From contig JAWKKG010000007.1 in assembly GCA_041393395.1 (NCBI GenBank), positions 62,001-126,000 on the forward strand: a DNA stretch of 64,000 nucleotides, given 5' to 3'. Shown one piece after another: positions 18,891 to 26,144 of the stretch (the first letter of the stretch is position 1; each line of letters begins with the position of its first letter). The stretch is from JAGQIB01 sp041393395. GTDB taxonomy: Bacteria > ARS69. Both the position numbers and the translations under genes were made by a program. Under the pieces are notes generated by a model. The model worked only from the letters and a program-made list of their open reading frames with translations, searched no databases and was not told where the DNA came from.

Positions 18891-19912
18891 GCCGGCGCCT
18901 GGCGACTCCGCTGCTGCTGCTCGCAACCGTCCTGTCGGCGCTCGCGCCGGCTACCGCCACGGCCCAGTCCAAGACCGGCACCACGATCGGTCAGTTCCTC
19001 GGAATCGAGCCGAGCGCGCGGACGGCGGCCATGGGCAACGCCGGCGTCGCATTCGCCGACGGCGTCGAGTTCGGGTACTTCAATCCCGCGGCGGTGGGAC
19101 TCCTGGACCGTTCCACCGCGCTGTTCACGCACTGCGACTGGTTCATCGGAGTCGATCTCGACTACGCGGCCGCTGCCGTCCCCGTGGGCCGCTACGGCAC
19201 GGCGTACGCGAGCGTCACCGCACTCAGCTCGGGGGACATCTCGGTGCGCACCGTGGATCAGCCGCTCGGCACGGGCGAGCGCTACGACGTGGCGGACACG
19301 GGATTGACCCTCGGCTTCTCGCGCCGGATCACGGCGCGCTTCTCGGCCGGCGTCTACGCGACCTGGGTGTCGGAGCGCATCTGGCGCACGAAGCTCACCA
19401 CGCTCACGCTGAGCTTCGGCACGCTCTACGAGTTCCCGGGAACGGGCATCCGGCTCGGCGCCGCGCTCACGAACCTCGGCACGGACGGTCGCTTCACGGG
19501 CAAGGATCTCGCGATCCAGTACGACGCGGACCCGGACGTGTACGGCGACAACAGCGCGCTGCCGGCGGAGCAGTACACGGGCTCCTTCCCGGTTCCGATC
19601 CTGTTCCGGGTCGGCGCGAGCTGGGAGAAGGACCTCGGTCCGAAGAGCCGGTTCCTGGCGGCCGTGGACGCACTCCATCCGAACGACAACACGGAGAGCG
19701 TGAACCTCGGCGCAGAATGGCTGTGGCGTGAGACGGCCGCCGTGCGCGGCGGCTACCAGACCTTGTTCCAGAAGGACTCGGAGTTCGGCCCGACGTTCGG
19801 GTTCGGACTGCGCGGGGATCTCGGGGAGACGGAGTACCGGGTGGACTACGCCTGGGCCGCTCACGAGTCCCTGCAGGAAACCCATCGTCTGACGTTCTCC
19901 CTGGTCTTCTGA
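18887..19912 (+). CDS. PorV/PorQ-family outer-membrane protein
   Basis: Outer-membrane beta-barrel protein of the PorV/PorQ type, 341 residues, start ATG overlapping the previous stop. Seen: signal peptide ending ATATAQ, then the family signature near the mature N-terminus, FLGIEPSARTAAMGNAGVAF followed by FNPAAVGLL, and alternating beta strands to a terminal phenylalanine (LTFSLVF), as in FadL/PorV barrels. In Bacteroidota PorV shuttles T9SS cargo to the attachment complex. Here the gene directly follows a protein with a T9SS-like C-terminal domain, so it may serve that protein's export or anchoring. It could instead act as a pore for the substrate. Confidence 0.88.
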   Translation: MSRRLATPLLLLATVLSALAPATATAQSKTGTTIGQFLGIEPSARTAAMGNAGVAFADGVEFGYFNPAAVGLLDRSTALFTHCDWFIGVDLDYAAAAVPVGRYGTAYASVTALSSGDISVRTVDQPLGTGERYDVADTGLTLGFSRRITARFSAGVYATWVSERIWRTKLTTLTLSFGTLYEFPGTGIRLGAALTNLGTDGRFTGKDLAIQYDADPDVYGDNSALPAEQYTGSFPVPILFRVGASWEKDLGPKSRFLAAVDALHPNDNTESVNLGAEWLWRETAAVRGGYQTLFQKDSEFGPTFGFGLRGDLGETEYRVDYAWAAHESLQETHRLTFSLVF

Positions 19913-19957
19913 GGCTTCGAGGATGCGACGGCGACACTCACCACCGGAGGGGACCCC

Positions 19958-21538
19958 ATGAAGAGCCGATTCGCGATCATCGCGTCGCTGGCGAGCCTGA
20001 TCGTGGCGCCCGCCGCGTCCGCCCTCACCACGGAGGAGCTGCTGGATGCCGTCCAGGAGCGGGCGTTCGACTACTTCTGGGAGCAGGCGAATCCCGCGAA
20101 CGGTCTCATCAAGGACCGCAGCACGCCCGGCTCGCCCGCCAGCATCGCGGCGGTCGGTTTCGGCCTGACGTCGATCGCGATCGGCGTGGATCACGGCTGG
20201 GTCACGCGCGAGGACGCGGCGGCCCGCGTGCTCACGACGCTCGAGACCTTCTGGAACGGGCCGCAGGGAGCCGGTTCGAGCGGAACGATCGGCTACCAGG
20301 GTCTGTTCTACCATTTCCTGGACATGACCACCGCCACGCGGACCTGGAGCTGTGAGCTCTCCACGATCGACACCGCGCTGCTGATGGCCGGTGTGCTCGA
20401 CGCGAAGCACTACTTCGACGGCGTGGATGCCACCGAGACCCAGATCCGCGCGCTCGCGGACTCGCTCTACGAACGGGTCGACTGGGAGTGGGCCCGCAAC
20501 TCCGGGGTGGGGATCCGCATGGGCTGGACCCCGGAGACCGGGTTCGGCGGATTCGGAACGTGGGTCGGCTACAACGAGGCGATGATCCTCTACATCCTCG
20601 CGCTCGGATCGCCCACGCATCCGATCCCGGCCAGCACGTGGTTCACCTGGACGAGCGGCTACGTGTGGAACTTCCACTACGGCTACGAGTACGTGCAGTT
20701 CCCTCCGCTGTTCGGACACCAGTACTCGCACTGCTGGATCGACTACCGGTTCATCCAGGACGTCTACATGGCGAACCGCGGCAGCACGTACTACGAGAAT
20801 TCGCGGCGAGCGACCTACGCCGCGCGGGAGTACTGCATCGCGAACCCCGGCGGCTGGGTGGGCTACGGGCCGGACCTCTGGGGTCTCACGGCCAGCGACG
20901 ACCCGAGCGGTTACGTGGCGCACGGCGCGCCGCCGCCGCAGAACGACAACGGCACGATCACGCCGACGGCGGCGATCTCGTCGATCCCGTTCGCACCGGA
21001 GATCGTGATCCCCGCGATGCACCACATGTACGACGTCTACGGTCCCGGGCTCTGGGCGACCTACGGTTTCAAGGACGCCTTCAATCCGACCGTCGGCTGG
21101 TACGCGACCGACTACCTGGGAATCGATCAGGGCCCGATCGCGATCATGATCCAGAACTACTACGACGCCTCCGTGTGGGAACGCTTCATGCAGGAGCCGG
21201 CGGTGCAGACCGGCCTCACGCGCGCGACGTTCACGGCGGCGACGGACGTCCACGTCGCCGAGGGGCCGGAGTCCGCGTGGCTGATGCTGGCCCAGAACGC
21301 GCCGAATCCGTTCTCGGAGGCGACGTCGATCTCGTACGAGATCGCACGCGACGCCGACGTGAGCATCGAGCTGTTCGACGTCGCGGGACGCCGTGTCCGG
21401 GTCCTGGACGCCGGTCACCGCGCGGCGGGCCGGCATGTCATCCGGCTCGGCGCGACCGATCTCGCGAACGGCGTCTACTACTACCGTCTCCGTTCCGGAG
21501 ACACCTGGGAGGGGAAGAAGTGCATCCTGCTGCGATGA
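19958..21538 (+). CDS. GH144-type secreted endo-beta-1,2-glucanase (glucoamylase-like) with T9SS-like tail
   Basis: Secreted glycoside hydrolase, 526 residues, belonging by sequence to the glucoamylase-like family (PF10091) that contains GH144 endo-beta-1,2-glucanases such as the Chitinophaga enzyme. Seen: signal peptide to ASA (residue 22), then the alpha/alpha toroid with FDYFWEQANPANGLIKDR, SIAAVGFGLTSIAIG, FYHFLDM, CELSTIDTALLMAG and the C-terminal WYATDYLGIDQGPIAIMIQNY motif. From about residue 445 follows a T9SS/FlgD-like domain (APNPFSEATSISYEI, ELFDVAGRRVRVLD, GVYYYRLRS). Start ATG with GGAGGGG before it. It would cut the polymer outside the cell to feed the receptor and the GH94 phosphorylase. 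Linkage specificity is inferred from the family and the neighbours. Confidence 0.86.
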   Translation: MKSRFAIIASLASLIVAPAASALTTEELLDAVQERAFDYFWEQANPANGLIKDRSTPGSPASIAAVGFGLTSIAIGVDHGWVTREDAAARVLTTLETFWNGPQGAGSSGTIGYQGLFYHFLDMTTATRTWSCELSTIDTALLMAGVLDAKHYFDGVDATETQIRALADSLYERVDWEWARNSGVGIRMGWTPETGFGGFGTWVGYNEAMILYILALGSPTHPIPASTWFTWTSGYVWNFHYGYEYVQFPPLFGHQYSHCWIDYRFIQDVYMANRGSTYYENSRRATYAAREYCIANPGGWVGYGPDLWGLTASDDPSGYVAHGAPPPQNDNGTITPTAAISSIPFAPEIVIPAMHHMYDVYGPGLWATYGFKDAFNPTVGWYATDYLGIDQGPIAIMIQNYYDASVWERFMQEPAVQTGLTRATFTAATDVHVAEGPESAWLMLAQNAPNPFSEATSISYEIARDADVSIELFDVAGRRVRVLDAGHRAAGRHVIRLGATDLANGVYYYRLRSGDTWEGKKCILLR

Positions 21539-21637
21539 GCCCGCGCGGCTCGAACGAAAGAGGAGGTGAGTGCCGCCACCACTGCGTCCGGTGATCCAAC
21601 TCGTGCACGACCCAACCATCGAATGGAGGAAACAACC

Positions 21638-22438
21638 ATGCATCGCAACCGAGTCTTCGCCGCGATGACGATGAGCGTCGCGCTCGTCGCGGTCGCGGGT
21701 ACGGCCCTGGCCACTCCGCCCGTGAACAGCGCGGTCATTCGTCCGCGGATCTTCAACGACTGCCCGACCTCGACCCTCACCACGACGAATAACTATCCTT
21801 CGCAGATCACGATTCTCGACGAGAATCTCAGCTGCGGCGGATTCGCGAACCTCCACAACTGGCGTCTGTCGTCGAACGGGACCGATCCGGCCGTGTTCGA
21901 CAACGACTCGGCGTTCCGTCTGTCCGCGGATCTCACGATCTCCGGCACGGCGGACGGCGAGGGCGGTCTGCAGGTCGCCCCGTGGTGGTCGCAGGATGTC
22001 GACGGGCGCTTCAACGTGCGCTCGACCGACGGCGAGGTCGCGTGCTTCGGTGGCCGTCTGCCGTTCTACTCCTTCACGGCGAACGACGGCGTCGTCTACG
22101 TGAAGGGCACCACGATCCACCTCGAGGTGACCTACCTCGCGAACGGCCTCTCCATGGCCGATCCGGCGACGATCGAGTACGTCGTGGACTACAACGGCAA
22201 CCACTACTCGAGCGGCGCGCTCGCGTTCGACGAGGGCAACCCCGCCGAGGATCCGCCGTACGGTCTGTGGGGGATGCTGAACGACGGTCGCGTGGGCGGC
22301 TACGTGCAGATGTTCCTGCAGGGTGGCAACCCGAACGCGGCCGTGCAGGCCGACTGGTCGAACATCGAGTTCGTGGACCTGAAGCCGCTTTCGGTCGAGG
22401 CCATGAACTGGAGCAAGATCAAGGTCGACTACCGGTAG
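21638..22438 (+). CDS. Secreted beta-sandwich protein with W-x-x-I-K-x-x-Y-R C-terminal tail
   Basis: Secreted protein of 266 residues that I do not recognise by name. The ATG at 21638 is chosen because GGAGGA lies just before it and a clear signal peptide follows (MHRNRVFAAMTMSVAL..., cleaved near ALA). The mature part looks like a single jelly-roll or concanavalin-like beta-sandwich (FRLSADLTISG, GGLQVAPWWSQDVDG, TIHLEVTYLANG, WGMLNDGRVGGYVQMFL), the type of fold common in lectins and carbohydrate-binding modules. The protein ends SVEAMNWSKIKVDYR, a tail shared with two other secreted proteins at 36919 and 38830. It lies last in the glycan locus, so it may bind the same glycan. Confidence 0.72.
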   Translation: MHRNRVFAAMTMSVALVAVAGTALATPPVNSAVIRPRIFNDCPTSTLTTTNNYPSQITILDENLSCGGFANLHNWRLSSNGTDPAVFDNDSAFRLSADLTISGTADGEGGLQVAPWWSQDVDGRFNVRSTDGEVACFGGRLPFYSFTANDGVVYVKGTTIHLEVTYLANGLSMADPATIEYVVDYNGNHYSSGALAFDEGNPAEDPPYGLWGMLNDGRVGGYVQMFLQGGNPNAAVQADWSNIEFVDLKPLSVEAMNWSKIKVDYR

Positions 22439-22484
22439 TTCGGTCGGCTTGCCGGGGATTCGTTCCCCGCGCGACGTTCGTGAC

Positions 22485-22512
22485 GGCCCCGCGGACCACG
22501 GTTCGCGGGGCC
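22485..22512. terminator. Bidirectional terminator-like hairpin between convergent genes
   Basis: GGCCCCGCG (22485-22493) and CGCGGGGCC (22504-22512) form a perfect nine-base-pair stem with a ten-base loop between two converging genes. No U tract follows on either strand. Confidence 0.65.
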
Positions 22513-22519
22513 GCGCGCG

Positions 22520-24448
22520 TCAGGACGAGTCGCCGGCGCGGTCGGCGCGACGCTTCTCCGACTCGAGGTACGAGCGGAGCGCGTCGCCCTCGCGCGGGGT
22601 TCCCATCCGCTGCGCGTACCACTCCGCGTGTCGCGCCGGTTCGCTGCCGGGTTCGGCGGAGTCCACGATCCCCATGAGGTCGTGCTTCGCATCCTGCGAA
22701 CGGCCGAGCAGCGCCAGCCCGAGCGCCCGGTGCAGCCGCACGCGCCAGGAGTTCGGCCACCGCGCGAGTACGGCGTCGGCTTCACGAACAGCGTCGGCGG
22801 GGTGGCCGGCGAGGTTCAGTGCGTAGATCCGGCTCCAGCGCGCGATGTCGTAGTCCGGATCCGCCTCGGTCGCGAGGCGATACTGCTCGGCGGCGGCGGC
22901 GTAGTCGCCGCGCACCATCCAGATCTTCGCGTAGTTCTGGTGCGCGGCGGCCCAGAGCTTCGCGACGCGCGGGTCTTCGTTCGGCGTCCGTACGGTGTCG
23001 AAGAACCGGAGCAGCTTGCGCTCGCCGCTGTCGTAGAACCCGTTCTGGATCTCTCGCGCGCCCATGGAGACGTCGACGAGGTCCTTCGGGTCGAAGCCCG
23101 GCAGCGACATCTCCGCCTCCACGGTGCCCGGTGCCTCGCCGCCTCCGCCCGAGAGGTATCCGAGGCTCGCGAGCCCCTCGCGCTGCGCTTCGTCCGGGGT
23201 GTACGCCTCGCCGGCCAGCAGGCCACGCGCCAGGATGTCGCCCACGCGCGACTCCAGCTCCTCGCGCCAGCGGCCGGTGCGGGCCGGGTCCGCGGGGGCG
23301 AGATCGTCCGTCTCGCCGGGATCGAGCGCGAGGTCGTAGTACTCCGGACGCGGCGCCCACACGAACTTGCCGTCCCGGGTCCGGAGCGCCTTGAGTCCGC
23401 TGCCGCCGTAGAAGAGGCGAGTCTTGATGGACTCGCAGTACGCCACCGGGTCGGGGGTGCGGCCGCCCTCGGCGAGCAGGGGCACGAGGGTTCCGCCGAT
23501 GCCGATCTCCGTGTCGTGCACTCCGCACAGCTCGAGCACGGTCGGCGCGACGTCGATGGAGCGGGTCTGCTCGCCCGCCACCGTGCCCGCCGGAATCTCG
23601 CCGGGCGCGCGGACGAGGAGCGGGACGCGCACCGTGTCGTCGTACAGGAAGATCCCGTGGCCGTCCTCGCGATGCTGATCGAGTCCCTCGCCGTGATCCG
23701 CGGTGACGACCGTCACGAGATGCTCGGTGCGGCCCTCATCCTCGAGCGCGCGCCATAGCCGGTGCAGCTGGAAGTCCGTGAACTGGATCTCCGCGAGGTA
23801 CAGCTCCTTCGCGGTCCGTGCCCACGGGGGCGGCGGATCGAACGGGAAGTGCGGATCGTAGACGTGCAGCCAGAACAGGAACGGCGCGCGATCGCGCTGT
23901 GAGAGCCAGCGGATGGAGAGGTCGACCGCTTCGTCGGCGCGACGATCCGCCTTCGGGAGCCAGTGGGTCTCCTGGGGATAGAGCGATTCGTCGTACTTCA
24001 CGTAGCCGGGCGTGAGGTCGTCCTGGAAGAACGCGAATCCCTGGTCGATTCCGAAATCCGAGTCGAGCACGAGCGCGGAGACCACGGCGCCCGTGTCCCA
24101 GCCGCGCTCCGAGACGACCTCGGCGAGGGTCGTCGCGCTCGCGGCGACCTTGTAGTCCGCGTTGTAGCGGACGCCGTGACCGAGGGCGGGGATCCCCGTC
24201 ATGAGCGTGGTGTGGCTCGGCAGCGTGACCGGGACGTCGGCCACGGCGAATTCCACGAGCGCCCCCTCGCGCGCGAGCCGATCCAGCATCGGGGTGCGCG
24301 CGTCCGGATTGCCGTAGGTGCCGAGGCGATCGGGGCGGGTGGTGTCGAGCGTCACCAGGAGGACGTCCCGGGCGCCCTCGGGGGCGCCCGGCGAACAGCC
24401 GAACGCCCCCGCGAGCAGGAGGAGGAGAGGGAGGGGCCGGCGCCGCAC
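22520..24448 (-). CDS. Sulfatase-like hydrolase with C-terminal TPR region, no formylglycine site
   Basis: Exported protein of the alkaline phosphatase/sulfatase superfamily, 642 residues, with a lipobox-like N-terminus (LLLLAGAFGC). Seen: LVTLDTTRPDRLGTYG (metal-binding Asp), VPVTLPSHTTLMTG, the distal metal motif VVTADHGEGLDQH, and from about residue 480 helical repeats of TPR type. In true sulfatases the nucleophile motif is C/S-x-P-x-R. Here it is T75-L-P-S-H79, so formylglycine cannot form and a threonine probably serves as nucleophile, as in phosphoethanolamine transferases and related phosphohydrolases. Start GTG, three bases after the lepB stop, so the two genes are co-transcribed. 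The substrate is unknown; sulfatase activity should not be assumed. Confidence 0.85.
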   Translation of the reverse strand: MRRRPLPLLLLLAGAFGCSPGAPEGARDVLLVTLDTTRPDRLGTYGNPDARTPMLDRLAREGALVEFAVADVPVTLPSHTTLMTGIPALGHGVRYNADYKVAASATTLAEVVSERGWDTGAVVSALVLDSDFGIDQGFAFFQDDLTPGYVKYDESLYPQETHWLPKADRRADEAVDLSIRWLSQRDRAPFLFWLHVYDPHFPFDPPPPWARTAKELYLAEIQFTDFQLHRLWRALEDEGRTEHLVTVVTADHGEGLDQHREDGHGIFLYDDTVRVPLLVRAPGEIPAGTVAGEQTRSIDVAPTVLELCGVHDTEIGIGGTLVPLLAEGGRTPDPVAYCESIKTRLFYGGSGLKALRTRDGKFVWAPRPEYYDLALDPGETDDLAPADPARTGRWREELESRVGDILARGLLAGEAYTPDEAQREGLASLGYLSGGGGEAPGTVEAEMSLPGFDPKDLVDVSMGAREIQNGFYDSGERKLLRFFDTVRTPNEDPRVAKLWAAAHQNYAKIWMVRGDYAAAAEQYRLATEADPDYDIARWSRIYALNLAGHPADAVREADAVLARWPNSWRVRLHRALGLALLGRSQDAKHDLMGIVDSAEPGSEPARHAEWYAQRMGTPREGDALRSYLESEKRRADRAGDSS

Positions 24449-24451
24449 GGG

Positions 24452-24982
24452 TCAGAGCGTTCCGGCGTGCCAGGGCGGCCAGTACTTGACCCACGCCCGG
24501 GCGAGCAGCTGATCCTTCTCCACGAAGCCCCACACGTGACCGTCGAGCGAGTTGTTCCGGTTGTCGCCGAGCACGAACACGTTTCCTTCGGGGACGACGA
24601 CGGCCGGCATGCGGTAGGCGGGTCGGTCCTTCAGATACGGCTCCTCGACGCGCGCGCCGTTCACGAACAGGGAGCCGTCGCGCACCTCGACCGTGTCGCC
24701 CGCGACCGCGACGATTCGCTTCACGAGTCGCTTGGACGGATGCTCCGACATTGCCTTCACCCGCTCGGGTGTCTTGAACACGGCGACGTCGCCGCGCGCC
24801 GGCTCGAACAGCCAGTAGTGGAACTTCGTGCCGAGCACGCGATCGCCGGGGACGATCGTGGGCTCCATGGATCCGGTCGGAACGTGGTACGCCTCCACGA
24901 CCGCGACCCGGAGTCCGAAGAACAGGACGAGCGACCACAGGATGGTCTTGGTCCACTCGCGCAACTCGTGGCGATTCAGCAT
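24452..24982 (-). CDS. lepB: Signal peptidase I
   Basis: Membrane-bound leader peptidase that removes signal peptides from exported proteins, 176 residues. Seen: one N-terminal membrane helix (ILWSLVLFFGLRVAVVEAY), the catalytic serine in PTGSMEPT (S38), the general-base lysine in KRLVKRIVAVAGD (K88) and the conserved GDNRNNSLDGHVWGFV box near the C-terminus. The open frame reaches further upstream, but ATG at 24982 has TGAGGAG before it and places the membrane helix correctly. It is followed by the sulfatase-like gene after three bases. With so many secreted products in the window, a housekeeping role is clear. Confidence 0.97.
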   Translation of the reverse strand: MLNRHELREWTKTILWSLVLFFGLRVAVVEAYHVPTGSMEPTIVPGDRVLGTKFHYWLFEPARGDVAVFKTPERVKAMSEHPSKRLVKRIVAVAGDTVEVRDGSLFVNGARVEEPYLKDRPAYRMPAVVVPEGNVFVLGDNRNNSLDGHVWGFVEKDQLLARAWVKYWPPWHAGTL

Positions 24983-25009
24983 TCGCGCGCTCCTCAGGCT
25001 TGGGACAGA

Positions 25010-25018
25010 CGTATAACA
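25010..25018 (-). promoter_or_regulatory. lepB: Extended -10 promoter of lepB
   Basis: On the minus strand TG-T-TATACG (25018-25010) is an extended -10 element 28 bases before the lepB ATG. No good -35 is visible. Confidence 0.45.
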
Positions 25019-25112
25019 CGGTTTCCGGCGGGACGGTTCCGGCGGCCCGGGGGGCTGATCGCTGGGCCACCGGCAGGCTGCGTTTCGGGGCACGGACGGA
25101 GGGGCGGGTTCG

Positions 25113-25121
25113 TGCTATCGT
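25113..25121 (+). promoter_or_regulatory. Extended -10 of the aldo/keto reductase gene, possibly leaderless
   Basis: TG-C-TATCGT (25113-25121) ends eight bases before the ATG, and no Shine-Dalgarno sequence lies between. Transcription would begin at or within two bases of the start codon. Confidence 0.45.
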
Positions 25122-25129
25122 GTGTCGCC

Positions 25130-26107
25130 ATGAAATACCGCAAGCTCAGAGGGGACCTCCGGGTGTCCGAGATCGGACTCGGGACCTGGGCGCTGGGCGG
25201 CTCGCTCCGGCTCGGAGGCGCGCCCACGGGGTACGGAGACGTGCCCTCCAGCGAGGGGCGTCGCGCGCTGGAGCGCGCCCTCGACCTCGGCATCAACTTC
25301 TTCGACACGTCGGATACCTACGGGCTCGGCCGGGCGGAGCGGCTGCTGGGCGAGGTCGCGTCGAAGCGGCGCGGCCAGGTCGTGCTCGCCACGAAGGCGG
25401 GCTGGGTCCCGGACGGACAGGAGCGCTGGCTGAAGGACCTCTCCGAGGATCATCTCCGCGCCGCCGTCGAGCGATCGCGCACGCGCCTGGACACCGACGT
25501 GATCGACGTGTTCCTGCTCCACGCCGTGCCCGAGGCGGGAGACGAAACGTCGCGGGCGCTCGACGTGCTGGACGAGCTCCGGACCGCGGGCAGGATCCAT
25601 CTGCGCGGCGCGAGCGTCGCGTACGACGTCGAGGCGGGGCAACGTCTGCTCGCCACCGACCGCCTCGACGTGCTCGAGGTGCACTACAACCTGCTGCACT
25701 CCGGCGCGGCACCCGAGTTGCTGGACGACGCGCGCGTCCGCGGGGTGTCCGTCATCGCGTCGTCGCCGCTCGCGTACGGCTTCCTCTCGGGCCGGTACAC
25801 CCGCGCCACGACGTTCGCGGCCGACGACTGGCGCAGCCGCCTCACCGCGGAGGAGATCGCGGCGCGCGTGGAGCGCGTGGCCGAGCTGCGATCCGTGTTC
25901 ACGACGGACGCGCCGCTCGCCCGCATCGCGCTGCAGTTCGTGCTGGCGCATCCCGCCGTGGCCACCGCGATCCCGGGGTTCCGCCGCGCCGAGCAGGTCG
26001 AGGAGCTCGCCGAGGCGGCGTCCGCGCCGCGCCTCTCGGACATCGAGGTCGCCCGCGCGCGGGAGCTCGGCAAGAACTGGGCTCGTCCCGCGCAGACGAT
26101 GTCGTGA
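25130..26107 (+). CDS. Aldo/keto reductase
   Basis: NAD(P)H-dependent oxidoreductase of the aldo/keto reductase superfamily, 325 residues, cytoplasmic. Seen: the catalytic tetrad Asp59 (FFDTSDTYG), Tyr64, Lys89 (VLATKAGW) and His131 (FLLHAVPE), and the cofactor-binding end (IPGFRRAEQVEE). The length and motifs fit the YdbC/IolS-like group that reduces aldehydes or sugar-derived carbonyls. The ATG at 25130 follows an extended -10 element so closely that the mRNA may be leaderless. It is divergent from lepB and is followed after 37 bases by the cysteine-synthase-like gene. Its substrate cannot be told. Confidence 0.94.
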   Translation: MKYRKLRGDLRVSEIGLGTWALGGSLRLGGAPTGYGDVPSSEGRRALERALDLGINFFDTSDTYGLGRAERLLGEVASKRRGQVVLATKAGWVPDGQERWLKDLSEDHLRAAVERSRTRLDTDVIDVFLLHAVPEAGDETSRALDVLDELRTAGRIHLRGASVAYDVEAGQRLLATDRLDVLEVHYNLLHSGAAPELLDDARVRGVSVIASSPLAYGFLSGRYTRATTFAADDWRSRLTAEEIAARVERVAELRSVFTTDAPLARIALQFVLAHPAVATAIPGFRRAEQVEELAEAASAPRLSDIEVARARELGKNWARPAQTMS

Positions 26108-26144
26108 CCTGCCGGCCGGCCCGGATTCGAAAGCCCGGTCTCTG

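Noticed and set aside
12967..19912. A canonical SusC/SusD pair
   Set aside because: The gene after the receptor lacks a lipobox and the SusD helical pattern and is about twice the usual length.
16161..22204. Two very long antisense open frames (921 and 1,123 codons)
   Set aside because: They span several unrelated plus-strand genes and gene junctions, and their products are compositionally biased.
22520..24448. A formylglycine-dependent sulfatase
   Set aside because: The Cys/Ser and Arg of the C/S-x-P-x-R motif are Thr and His here.
25019..25045. Direct repeats CGGTTTCCGGCGG and CGGTTCCGGCGG between lepB and the aldo/keto reductase
   Set aside because: Imperfect, GC-rich and not at a clear position relative to either promoter; likely chance.
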